Origin: a virus
Length of the DNA: 33,853 nucleotides
Reading direction: 5' to 3' (one strand)
IMG/VR virus record: IMGVR_UViG_3300044609_001707
Coordinates: 1 to 33,853 of that record
Part shown: positions 25,801-33,290 of the stretch, in pieces
How positions within the stretch are numbered: the first letter of the stretch is position 1
Layout: every line of letters begins with the position of its first letter
Program-made: the position numbers and the translations under genes
Notes under the pieces: generated by a model
What the model saw: only the letters and a program-made list of their open reading frames with translations
What the model was told of the DNA's origin: nothing
Databases searched by the model: none

Positions 25801-26007
25801 CCACCAGGTCAACAAGTCAATGTATTCAGGGGAAATTCCTGTTGTCTTAGTATGAAAGATGTCTCCACCGACAAAGATGTGTGTTACCTGTTGTTTTTTA
25901 CAATCATCAATAAAGTGACGAAAAATTTCACGATATTCATCGTGTCGAGAAAGAGCCCTAATGTGAATGTCAGCACAGTGCGCGATACGAATCATGGGAT
26001 GATACAT
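22855..26007 (-). CDS. Single-chain Mre11-Rad50 (gp47-gp46) recombination nuclease
   Basis: 1050 residues; one polypeptide joins two proteins that are separate in T4 (gp47, gp46) and in bacteria (SbcD, SbcC). Residues 1-370 are the Mre11 nuclease: DIH (13-15), GGDIFH (47-52), GNHD (84-87), CYHGS (153-157) and GDIHKR (187-192). Residues 378-1050 are the Rad50 ATPase: Walker A GSNRAGKS (408-415), Q-loop region SAQGEINQF (524-532), long coiled coils (about 560-900), signature ELGSGMEKM (958-966), Walker B FIIDEG (988-993) and His1024. The hook has PCGDMFPSC (Cys725, Cys732), a wider spacing than the usual CxxC. The complex processes DNA ends for recombination-dependent replication and repair. 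The start may be Met5 (MIRIAH) at 25995; neither has a good ribosome binding site. The gene follows the primase gene. Confidence 0.93.
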   Translation of the reverse strand: MYHPMIRIAHCADIHIRALSRHDEYREIFRHFIDDCKKQQVTHIFVGGDIFHTKTTGISPEYIDLLTWWLTEMVKVAPVHMILGNHDGNLVNMSRQDAVSPIVDALANPDIHLYKKSGVYQFAPGYNFCVFSLFDEEGWDKVTPVPGEFNIACYHGSVLGSKTEADWAIEDGIGVSFFKDYDITLLGDIHKRQFLTYKNYKPTMAYPGTLIQQNYAEELDHGFLIWDIRSHSDWDVEYHSLPNLKPFVTLEWSGSVDDTFDLASDFPHGSRFRIKSLSHISQHDVQGLTSRLKQELHASETTFKIDQQVDKENIVTETQVLQRTDLREPEMLVSLIRNYHTSSGLTDDIWQKVTDQVRSYLSIAASSEDSTRNTKWSLKNLKFDNLFSYGEGNEINFDNLNGIVGIFGSNRAGKSSIVGGIMYSLFNTTDRGPMKNLYVCNVRKPYCYSRATVRVNGIDYVIERQTTKSENKKGVVNASTALNLYRIDSKGEAHDLAGEQRNDTEKIIRRLIGNAEDFLLTSLSAQGEINQFIQHGSSKRMTLLSKFLDLDVFDKMYELANKDLSTSKAQLKLLPERDWKSLEVSNSNSLVECASKIESIKTDYRDISEKMSELKSELTRHSDFTPVTYSQVESQKIKLDDLNNRLRERQEALRIIQDESEKVKGKINQINSLKEENDILVLKKKLDSFNQLESSVKELKLLHEKESVALKQQERSLKILDDVPCGDMFPSCKFIKDAHAVKTKINDQKIRTVKALEKLERASESLETLRVENYQDKVNKIQKLHDMHTNLSIDLSKKQTDMFKIESMIESLFAQQASASTRLNELEEALKNDENAEVVSLRSEIDFLTKKLSQLDSDKLQLASKLGKLNSDNEKLHDERSSRDAVLQRMKVHELITTAFSRRGIPTAVIASQMPAINAEINKILSGIVDFTVELEIDDDSDSMEVYINYGDSRRIIELGSGMEKMISSIAIRAALINVSSLPKTDMFIIDEGFGALDDTGVEACNRLLSSLKRYFKTIIVITHVDGVKDAADIVVEITKNEKDSRVIYE

Positions 26008-26022
26008 TACTATACGAATTTT

Positions 26023-27021
26023 TCAATGTTTAAATTGACGATCCAGACGAAGACTAACTTCTGAAATTTTTTCCAACTTATCAAAAAATACATTTTCCCA
26101 GGTTGGAGATTGAGCTACGTCTAGTATAGTTTTAAACTGAGACTTTGACATGTTGCCTGGATCTTTCTGTTCGCGGGTATCAACAACAACAACGTCAATA
26201 TCATAACTTTGAAATAGTTTTGCAAGCTTTGGCGTTTTTTTGTGCCACATGTCACCGTCCAACGCAAGGGCAATTGGAGTGTCATGCAACATGATCTGCG
26301 AAAATAGTCTTGAATTTATCGACAGGTCAGATCCTAATAACGCAGTTGCGTTATCACCACACTTCATCATGTCAAATGGACCTTCACAAATTACTAGTCT
26401 TTTACTCCAATCAATGTTTAATTCATTAAATACAAATTTAGACTTATCATCTTCTGGATTGTCGTACTTTGTTCTTCTGTCGTGCGAATCTACGTTTCTT
26501 GCAACAAAAAAGTTTAAAACTCCTTCTGCATCAAACGATGGCATGATTATCCTTCGTTTCCATCTTTGATCAAAAGACATGCCCAATTTATAGTGCCAAA
26601 CGTCACGCAAATTGATATTTCTGCTTGACAAATAAGACCATGCTGCTTTAACGTCAGGATGACCTTGATTCATTTCAACCAAAAGTCTAAAATCAGAAGG
26701 GAGAGGCGTTACTTTTTCTAGATCTGGGATTTCTGTTTCTTTTGATTTTTTCAAAGAATCAGGAATGAATTCAGACTTATAACGTTGTAACTGAGAAATC
26801 GTTCCGTACTTTCTGATCAACGGAGCAAGAGAGTATGCTCTCCACCCACACGTCCAACAGTGATGTGCGTCATCTTCTACACGAATTGCAAGTTTCCTCT
26901 TGTTTAGATCGGATGGTGCACAAATAGGACATCGAACGCTAAAATTACGACCGTTTGTTGCCAAGACGCCTTTACCAAAAACGCTTTCGATAAAAGCTAA
27001 CTTACCAGAAATCGTGTACAT
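26023..27021 (-). CDS. DNA primase
   Basis: 332 residues from the ATG at 27021; the frame has an extra TTG codon just before. It makes RNA primers for lagging-strand replication. The N-terminus has a zinc finger (CPIC 31-34, CWTC 55-58). A RWKRRIIMPSFDAEGVLNFF segment follows, then the Toprim domain with VICEGPFDMMK (catalytic Glu213) and ALALDGD (Asp255, Asp257). Length is close to T4 gp61 (342 residues) and there is no helicase domain attached, so a separate helicase must lie elsewhere. It lies 15 bases before the Mre11-Rad50 gene, in a replication/recombination block sandwiched between structural genes. Confidence 0.9.
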   Translation of the reverse strand: MYTISGKLAFIESVFGKGVLATNGRNFSVRCPICAPSDLNKRKLAIRVEDDAHHCWTCGWRAYSLAPLIRKYGTISQLQRYKSEFIPDSLKKSKETEIPDLEKVTPLPSDFRLLVEMNQGHPDVKAAWSYLSSRNINLRDVWHYKLGMSFDQRWKRRIIMPSFDAEGVLNFFVARNVDSHDRRTKYDNPEDDKSKFVFNELNIDWSKRLVICEGPFDMMKCGDNATALLGSDLSINSRLFSQIMLHDTPIALALDGDMWHKKTPKLAKLFQSYDIDVVVVDTREQKDPGNMSKSQFKTILDVAQSPTWENVFFDKLEKISEVSLRLDRQFKH

Positions 27022-27053
27022 CAATGCAACTTTAAGTTGTTATGACGTGATGT

Positions 27054-27584
27054 TCATCTTACGTTTGAAGCTGAACTTAATTCAACATTACTCCTGAAAT
27101 GAAACATGACAGGTACCTTGATTCCTAGTTCTTTTGCAATTGCAAGCCTGTGATTACCTTCACCAACTTTAACCACACCATTTTTTCCAATCTCAACGTG
27201 GGCAGGGTCTCTTGTTTTCCAACCTGATTTCATTTTTTCGACCATTGCATTCCATTTGTTAAGTCCCACGTTTTCGTTTTCGTCAGGAACAAAATTCCAC
27301 TTGTCTGAAAATTTATTTCCGGAAGTTGAAATGACCTCCTCACCTTCGGCTGTCTTTGCAGACCAATCATATTCTCTATATCGCCAAAGTTCTTCCGGTG
27401 AGAAGAATGCATGATATGAATCCTCATCATACGGTTTCAGTCCGTCTTTAGCCCATGCGTCTTTGATATCTTCAATGGTAGGAGGACTATTTGGATCTAT
27501 TGAATAATATCCTCTATGACCCACGATTTTTGGTGATGATTCCTGAATGACATGTTTGATGAAATTTTTCAACAGAGTTTTCAT
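27054..27584 (-). CDS. ParB-like protein with a leader-like N-terminus
   Basis: 176 residues. The C-terminal part (about 129-162), VEIGKNGVVKVGEGNHRLAI followed by AKELGIKVPVMF, matches the ParB/Srx-type fold with its GNHR motif (143-146). Proteins of this fold include nucleases, CTP-binding ParB and sulfiredoxin, so the activity is open. The N-terminus MKTLLKNFIKHVIQESSPK is an amphipathic helix ending in IQE|S, remarkably like the T4 leader consensus (MKTYQEFIAEA in T4 internal proteins). This suggests the mature protein may be carried in the head and delivered with the DNA. The middle is Trp/Tyr/Asp-rich and unassigned. The start has only a weak ribosome binding site. The gene lies between the primase and the RuvC-like gene. 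Confidence 0.7.
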   Translation of the reverse strand: MKTLLKNFIKHVIQESSPKIVGHRGYYSIDPNSPPTIEDIKDAWAKDGLKPYDEDSYHAFFSPEELWRYREYDWSAKTAEGEEVISTSGNKFSDKWNFVPDENENVGLNKWNAMVEKMKSGWKTRDPAHVEIGKNGVVKVGEGNHRLAIAKELGIKVPVMFHFRSNVELSSASNVR

Positions 27585-27588
27585 GGAT

Positions 27589-28155
27589 TTAATTATCTTT
27601 CGTTAGCAAAGTTGCTTTAGCAATGACATAAGCGTCAGTCGCATCTCTTGACCATTCTACGTCTTTGCCGTTTTTCTTTTTAGGCCAATCAACATGTTTC
27701 AGGTCATTTTCAGACATGTATTTGAAAACCTGTTCTTTACCACTCATGCCAGCAATTGAGGTTCTTTGCATTTTTATCCCACACAGTTTTCTTGCATGTG
27801 CAGAAGAAACATAGATGGGATCTGTATCAAAGATTTTTCTGCCAATGTAACTTACAATTCCATTGAACCTCATCAACGTCGTGATTGTCATGGCCGATGA
27901 CATTCCCTTTTGAAACCCAAGCAAAGGTTCTTCTAGGGACATTTTCCATGATGCGTCAGGATAATTTTCTTTGATGGATTGAAAAAAATCTGAAATCCTG
28001 TCAGCTTTTTTCCACAGCGTATCAGCACCTTTGAATTCTACCCTATCCAGAAATAGGATGTGAGATCCGTCAACCAACGTTGTAGACTCTGGGTCTAAAA
28101 TACAAACGCCAGTAATTGACGTTGAAACGTCCAGCCCGATTATCAATTTTTTCAT
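27589..28155 (-). CDS. RuvC-like Holliday junction resolvase
   Basis: 188 residues from the ATG at 28155. A longer frame begins at a GTG (28179), but the product at 28155 starts MKKLIIGLDVSTSITG, the usual beginning of this family. It has an RNase H-like fold with Asp9 in GLDVSTSITGVCIL, Glu75-Glu76 in SLEEPLLGF, and SRDATDAYVIA near the end (Asp171, Asp174), giving the acidic catalytic set. Such phage enzymes resolve four-way junctions so that branched DNA can be packaged, the job of endonuclease VII (gp49) in T4. It lies between the ParB-like gene and the head-completion nuclease. Confidence in the fold is high; the exact substrate is inferred. Confidence 0.82.
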   Translation of the reverse strand: MKKLIIGLDVSTSITGVCILDPESTTLVDGSHILFLDRVEFKGADTLWKKADRISDFFQSIKENYPDASWKMSLEEPLLGFQKGMSSAMTITTLMRFNGIVSYIGRKIFDTDPIYVSSAHARKLCGIKMQRTSIAGMSGKEQVFKYMSENDLKHVDWPKKKNGKDVEWSRDATDAYVIAKATLLTKDN

Positions 28156-28197
28156 AGATTGAATTATGGACAAGAACACACACAGTAAAATTGTAAA

Positions 28198-28605
28198 TTA
28201 AAGTATGCCTAATTCTTTAAGCTCAATCTCTGTGATTATTCTGAGAGTGAATCCGTGCACACCGCACCATTCTGAGGCTGCAGCTAGCTTCTTCTTGACA
28301 ACAACCTGATCAAGTCTCTTTTTTGGTTTGATTTCTATGATCTCAATCAAACCGTCGGCATATTCAACTTTAAAATCTGGATAGTATTTTCTGTATTTAG
28401 CGGTTCTCTTGTTGCTAAGATAATCTATCGTTATTGATTCATACGACCATGACGTGACTGTTTCTGTTTCGTCAAGGTATTTCATGAATTTTTCTTCCCA
28501 GCCGGATCGAAACTTGCAGTCCTGTCCCGTCTTTGTTGAAACGTAAGATCCTTTGTGATAATGTGATCTTCGGCGACGCGACTTTTTTTTGACAGTTGTT
28601 TTCAT
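28198..28605 (-). CDS. 4: Head-completion nuclease, T4 gp4-like (PD-(D/E)XK)
   Basis: 135 residues; the start lies inside the stop of the preceding virion gene (ATGA, four-base overlap). After a basic N-terminus it has FRSGWEEKFMKYLDETETVTS, then YYPDF (Asp77), then IEIIEIKPKK (Glu91, Lys93). This is the PD-(D/E)XK nuclease core in the arrangement of T4 gp4 head-completion proteins. The end FTLRIITEIELKELGI also matches that family. T4 gp4 acts at the portal after packaging to trim or secure the DNA end before tail joining. TnsA-type nucleases share this fold, but no transposase partner is present and the phage setting favours gp4. Confidence 0.82.
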   Translation of the reverse strand: MKTTVKKKSRRRRSHYHKGSYVSTKTGQDCKFRSGWEEKFMKYLDETETVTSWSYESITIDYLSNKRTAKYRKYYPDFKVEYADGLIEIIEIKPKKRLDQVVVKKKLAAASEWCGVHGFTLRIITEIELKELGIL

Positions 28606-31115
28606 ACGTCAAACGTGACCTTGAACATGATCCTGTCGCCGTGACGCTTCACTATTGGTTGTGCCAACTGTGACTTTGCGACAACGTTCAAGTTTTCATC
28701 ATGAAAATTCAATCCAGTGATGTACACAAAGTACGGATCATTATCAGTCTTTATTCCTGATGCAGGTAGCTGTTTGTAAGTTGGATTTGAACTTGAGTTC
28801 AACATGTTTTGAGGTGCAATAACTTCAACTTTTAACGTATGAATGTTTTGTTCACCTTTGAATGAAACATAAAATCCATCTTTTCCATAGAAGTACAAGT
28901 GTGGATTTTTAATCACAACAATCCCTTCGTTGTAATAAATGTTTCCGCAACTGTTCCATGTCGACGCAGGTGTAAGACAATCTGCACGATAAATGTTACC
29001 CATTCCATCATCTTTAAGCGTGATTCCGATATGACCGCCTGATCCTGTAATGTTATAATCACTTATGACAAAACTTCCAGGCTTTATTTGTTTTCCATAA
29101 TAAAGATTGCTTATGTCAAAAAACGTCACCTGATTGGATGAAGGATCTTTTGTTCTTTGGTAAATTGTGAGAGGGGTCCCTGTTTGAATCCCTGGATCAT
29201 ATACATCATTATAAATGTCAGAATCTACGTTTCTTTGGTAATTGATAAATGCAGGCCCTGGTACCGTGTTGGGATTTTCAGGTGTGAAACCTATCAATGA
29301 ATTTGTAAATTCATCACCTGAAACCAATGAAGTGCCTTCAACGTCGTCAAAAGATGATCCAAAGATCAAAGACGACGTTGACAGTAAGTTATCAAGGTTT
29401 ACAAAACTTAGGTCTTCTACGTTGTCATCACCGACAAATTTTGATTTTTTTGACTCAAGTGAAATAAGCGAATAATTTGGTAAAAATACGCCATCATCAC
29501 AAGGTAAAATCAACAAATTTCTTCTTCTAATGAATGGATCATCATACAAAATATCGTTGGCTGATCTTGCGTCTGTCGTATCTGTGATGATCGTTCCTGA
29601 CATGTGATGCAATCTTGGATATGTATCGTTAGCAAAATCCCTAACGTAATTTTCTGCATTGATAAAATGTCCATTTACACCAAAAGACATTGCGACGTTA
29701 AATGGATCGTTCGTTGATCCATCAATTTCAAAGAATGGAGTTTGAGGTATTCCTCCTGTACCATTGACGTTTTGTCTAAACGGAGATTCTTCTACAAAGA
29801 AAGGAGGTATATAAAGTGCAATTCTCTCGTCAAGAGATACAGGTCCTACTGAAGATGAAACGTCAATGTCTTTATCTGACATGTAATATCGTTTAATACA
29901 TACATCATGTAACTCTGCATTCAGAGGGTGCATGAATGAATAAGATGAAGGTTCTTCAATTCCGGTATCTGGATTTAAGATTATCAATCCATCTCTTGTC
30001 GATGGGTCATTTGCAAAAAAATTAGATTGTGCTGAAGTTCCTTGATTTTTTCCTTCCCAAAAATTTCCTATTGAAAGGACTTCAGGTGGAGAAAGAGTGG
30101 TAAAAAGTTTTGGTGCAATTGTTCCGGAAGGAATGACAAAAAAACCCCTATCCACACCATCAACATTAAAACTCCCGGTTCCTTCATTAATTAAGTTTGT
30201 ACCCCATCTAATGACTACATGATGCCACTTGTTCCACGATAGAGAATTATCGTCTGACCTAAAAACAAGATCAGAAGGATACGGACCTGATTGTGCCAGA
30301 GACGGAGCAATATCCGCACTGTGACTTAATTGTAACTGTAATCTAAACGCTGAAGAACGACCGTTTTCGTCCTTTGCAGAGCCTGTTATGAGAGAAACTG
30401 CATAACTTGAAGACAGGTGAAAAATTGTTCCTGCCTTAAACTCTCCATCAACGCTGTCTTGTTTGTATCTTGGATTAATGTAAAAATCGAAAGAAAATGC
30501 GCCACTTAAACTATATGAACCCGTAACGTAACCGTCGTGGATTTGATTTGCAGGACCTGAAATATTCGGATACAAAAGTACAGAACTATCAGGAACTTTT
30601 GAAGAGGTAAAAAAATTCAACGTATTGTAATTTGTATAACCCCAATGAGCTGTAGGATATGTTACCCTGTAATAAGAATTTAAAACATCCTTAACAATAA
30701 GTTTTCTCATTGTGTTAGACGTAAAATCTGCCGTCGGGGTAAATCTTATAATATCTAAAGTTTTGTATTTCCTTGCAGATGTGCCTTGGGCATTAACCTT
30801 ATCAAGGTATTCTTCAAGCAAGGAATGAAATTTTGCATCGTAACTTGATGCATTTGATGGGTCTATGCTTGCATAATATTTGTTAGAATTTGCAAGTCCA
30901 TTCAATTGAGTCAAGTAACTGTTTAAATCTTCATCGTTATACGTAGCATCAATAAATGCCGGGAGAGGAGCCATTTCCTTTTCTCTAAGACTTCTCCTAG
31001 CAAAAACGTAGACAGAACCTTCTACTCCTGAAGATGATGATGAATAAGTTCGCGAAGGATTTGTTGTTACGCTAAACGTTTCTATGTCACCTGGATTGAC
31101 TTTGATAATCGACAT
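28602..31115 (-). CDS. Large virion protein with a LamG-like domain
   Basis: 837 residues. About residues 195-345 form a concanavalin/LamG-like beta-sandwich: SYSLSGAFSFDFYINPRYKQ, then FHLSSSYAVSLITG, FRLQLQLSHS and SLSWNKWHHVVIRWG (the W.HV signature), then FNVDGVDRG. Such domains often bind glycans. The N-terminus MSIIKVNPGDIETF and the C-terminal module (NSSSNPTY...VYITGLNFHDENLNVVAKSQLAQPI.KR...KVTFDV) both resemble those of the 412-residue protein at 31205-32443, so the two are probably parts of one structure, such as baseplate or neck-attached appendages. No signal peptide is present. The ribosome binding site is weak. It is the gene before the head-completion nuclease. Confidence 0.75.
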   Translation of the reverse strand: MSIIKVNPGDIETFSVTTNPSRTYSSSSSGVEGSVYVFARRSLREKEMAPLPAFIDATYNDEDLNSYLTQLNGLANSNKYYASIDPSNASSYDAKFHSLLEEYLDKVNAQGTSARKYKTLDIIRFTPTADFTSNTMRKLIVKDVLNSYYRVTYPTAHWGYTNYNTLNFFTSSKVPDSSVLLYPNISGPANQIHDGYVTGSYSLSGAFSFDFYINPRYKQDSVDGEFKAGTIFHLSSSYAVSLITGSAKDENGRSSAFRLQLQLSHSADIAPSLAQSGPYPSDLVFRSDDNSLSWNKWHHVVIRWGTNLINEGTGSFNVDGVDRGFFVIPSGTIAPKLFTTLSPPEVLSIGNFWEGKNQGTSAQSNFFANDPSTRDGLIILNPDTGIEEPSSYSFMHPLNAELHDVCIKRYYMSDKDIDVSSSVGPVSLDERIALYIPPFFVEESPFRQNVNGTGGIPQTPFFEIDGSTNDPFNVAMSFGVNGHFINAENYVRDFANDTYPRLHHMSGTIITDTTDARSANDILYDDPFIRRRNLLILPCDDGVFLPNYSLISLESKKSKFVGDDNVEDLSFVNLDNLLSTSSLIFGSSFDDVEGTSLVSGDEFTNSLIGFTPENPNTVPGPAFINYQRNVDSDIYNDVYDPGIQTGTPLTIYQRTKDPSSNQVTFFDISNLYYGKQIKPGSFVISDYNITGSGGHIGITLKDDGMGNIYRADCLTPASTWNSCGNIYYNEGIVVIKNPHLYFYGKDGFYVSFKGEQNIHTLKVEVIAPQNMLNSSSNPTYKQLPASGIKTDNDPYFVYITGLNFHDENLNVVAKSQLAQPIVKRHGDRIMFKVTFDV

Positions 31116-31164
31116 CGCCCGGGGCCTTTATCGTAACTATGTTAATCTCAAACATGGCAACCGG

Positions 31165-31187
31165 TGCAGCTGCGTAAAACAGCTGCA
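31165..31187. repeat. Inverted repeat between two virion genes
   Basis: TGCAGCTG (31165-31172) pairs with CAGCTGCA (31180-31187) around a seven-base loop. It lies in the 89-base gap between the genes ending at 31205 and starting at 31115. No T-tract follows on the minus strand, so it is not a standard terminator; it may be an RNA processing or stability element. Confidence 0.6.
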
Positions 31188-31204
31188 ATCATTAACCATT
31201 GACA

Positions 31205-32443
31205 TTAAAAATCTAATCTAATTCGAAGAGTTAAGTCTCTTTCAGGAGACTTCTCTACGGGTCTAGACAGTTTTGCAACCGCCAATAGATTGTTGTTTGC
31301 GTCATACAAACCAACTGAAGTAATAAAAGAAAATGTTTGTTGGGTATCTTCTTGTCCTTGATCGATCACTACAATCCTGTTATCAGAATCTGTAAATGTT
31401 GGATTGGAAGAGTAATTGAATTCATCAGCCGAAGCCCTGCAGAATATCAACGTACTATTGATGTTTGTCACGTTTTGAAATGTGATTGCAGACTGTGGTC
31501 CTGAACCAAATCTGCATTCTGCAATATGATCAATTACATTATCTATCGATGCAGATACAACAAAGTCAGGAATAAATTTTGACTTTTTAACTGTCTCTGT
31601 TCCGGTACCACCTAACATAATTTTTCCAAGAGGATGCATTGCATCTATGGTACCAGATACAAATTGTGATCCTGATGTTATCTTCTGAAGATCAAAAACA
31701 GCAACACCTCTATCGTAGAACATAAGTCCGACTGTCTTATTAGTGTTTGCGCTGTCTACGATATTACCAACCTGTCCACCTTCTGTCACGGGTCTCAAAC
31801 TTGCAGCACCGATGTCTGTATAGATTGCAGAGCCTGACAAAGAAGTAGAGTATAGGTTTGGATGACCATGTAAGTCGACTGTAGGTGGTTCGTCATTACG
31901 AGCACCGATGTTGCTAACATGACTTGCTGATTGATAAAATCTCATTGCAAAAGTTTCACGTTTGATTTGGTCCCTTGCAAACAATCTCTTGAATGAAAGA
32001 AACAATCCTACGTCAATAATATCACTACTATTGGTAGAGTCTATTGGCGCCTTAAATTGTTGCGATGCGTCTCCCAATAATGCCTGAGAAAATTGTCTAT
32101 AAATGTCAAGCTTCTCTCTCATCATCAAAGAAGAAGACGGGAACAACTCCTTTCCTGATGCATCAGTTCCAGCTTGACTGGTCAATGTAGTTGTTCCTCC
32201 TGGTCTAATTCCAAACGTCATATCAAAAACAGGATTTGCAGTCTGCAAAGTAAAATCCTGATCATATACTGTTTGATACAAAGAACTTGTTACACCCGGG
32301 CCGATTCCACCCGTAACAAAGACTTGATACTTTCTACGTGAAGCAGATCCACTAATGTCTTCCTGCAGAACATCGATCAGCTGATTTAAAAATGAACGTG
32401 CTGTCTTGATGTCACTTGGTAAAATCTCTTTAAAAATTGACAT
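31205..32443 (-). CDS. Virion (baseplate-type) protein
   Basis: 412 residues, with AGGA upstream of the ATG. The N-terminus MSIFKEILPSDIKTARSFLN is followed by a Gly/Thr/Ser-rich beta domain, with KRETFAMRFY near residue 165 and FYDRGVAVFDLQKI near 240. The C-terminal module (FNYSSNPTFTDSDNR, then FITSVGLYDANNNLLAVAKL, then PVEKSPERDLTLRIRLDF) recurs in phage tail or baseplate proteins I recall, and is shared with the 837-residue product of the next gene. I cannot name the exact T4 counterpart. Co-transcribed with the 240-residue protein upstream. Confidence 0.75.
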   Translation of the reverse strand: MSIFKEILPSDIKTARSFLNQLIDVLQEDISGSASRRKYQVFVTGGIGPGVTSSLYQTVYDQDFTLQTANPVFDMTFGIRPGGTTTLTSQAGTDASGKELFPSSSLMMREKLDIYRQFSQALLGDASQQFKAPIDSTNSSDIIDVGLFLSFKRLFARDQIKRETFAMRFYQSASHVSNIGARNDEPPTVDLHGHPNLYSTSLSGSAIYTDIGAASLRPVTEGGQVGNIVDSANTNKTVGLMFYDRGVAVFDLQKITSGSQFVSGTIDAMHPLGKIMLGGTGTETVKKSKFIPDFVVSASIDNVIDHIAECRFGSGPQSAITFQNVTNINSTLIFCRASADEFNYSSNPTFTDSDNRIVVIDQGQEDTQQTFSFITSVGLYDANNNLLAVAKLSRPVEKSPERDLTLRIRLDF

Positions 32444-32460
32444 GTTGTTAAAATTCCTAA

Positions 32461-33183
32461 TTATTTGTTGATGATTACAGTAATGTCCTTAACTGCACCT
32501 GATTGTACACCTGTCACTTTAACATATGTTTTGATGTATTCTCTTGTTGCTGCCGGATATCCATAAACCTGGAATAGTGCGTTAGTTAAAGACTTTACTG
32601 TCAAAGTAAATTTCAATAGTGAACCACCATAAGCATTTTCCGTGCTTTCACGTTCCAAAATATACGTTGCTCTTTGCTGACCGTCAATGTTTTCAGGTGT
32701 GCTGCCTGCAATTTGACAAAAAAGATTAGGTACTTCAATAACAAATGCTTGATCTCTTAATTCAACGTCAATCGATGTTTCATTTGCAATTGTTTGTTCC
32801 AGAGAGATCGTTGCCTTAGACGAACCAGATCCAGGTCTAGACGCCAACGTAACAGTTGATTGAGTTGAATTAATATTTGAATCACCAGACAATGACAAAG
32901 ATGGAAGTCTAAGCAGATTGGGATTAGAAATACTAATCAACCTGTATTTCTGAGAATGTGCTTGATTTGTGAGAGCCTCAAAAATAGGAGTATTTTTTTC
33001 TATTTTTTCCCTTCCAACAACTCTTCCATACTTCTGAATTATGCTGTAGTTAACTTCATCATCGCCTAAAGCAAACTTGTGAATTGAAAAACTACCATCG
33101 TTCTTAGCCAAGAATTGACGTCCAATGTCAGTCAAAACTGCGTCAAGAATGATATTATTTGTTGAATGATCAAGAAATCCCAT
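32461..33183 (-). CDS. Conserved virion protein with a LDAVLTDIGR N-terminus
   Basis: 240 residues, with GGTGAT just before the ATG. The N-terminus MGFLDHSTNNIILDAVLTDI followed by GRQFLAKNDGSF and FALGDDEVNY is a motif I recall in many uncharacterised phage structural proteins. The KNTPIFEALTN segment that follows is part of the same pattern. The rest is Ser/Thr-rich with beta-strand character (about 90-240). It sits in a run of virion genes and is probably a baseplate or tail-tip component; the precise role is unknown. The 107-base region upstream, 33184-33290, is AT-rich with no gene and no convincing promoter. Confidence 0.75.
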   Translation of the reverse strand: MGFLDHSTNNIILDAVLTDIGRQFLAKNDGSFSIHKFALGDDEVNYSIIQKYGRVVGREKIEKNTPIFEALTNQAHSQKYRLISISNPNLLRLPSLSLSGDSNINSTQSTVTLASRPGSGSSKATISLEQTIANETSIDVELRDQAFVIEVPNLFCQIAGSTPENIDGQQRATYILERESTENAYGGSLLKFTLTVKSLTNALFQVYGYPAATREYIKTYVKVTGVQSGAVKDITVIINK

Positions 33184-33290
33184 ATATCACCATGTTCCTG
33201 TAGACAAATTGCTTATTGCTACGTATAATCAAACACTAAATTAATGCTCCACTTTGGGACAATCATATTTTTTTTACGTTGACTGTAAAG

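Noticed and set aside
28198-28605. TnsA-type transposition nuclease
   Set aside because: The fold is shared, but there is no transposase or other Tn7-type gene, and the sequence layout fits phage head-completion nucleases.
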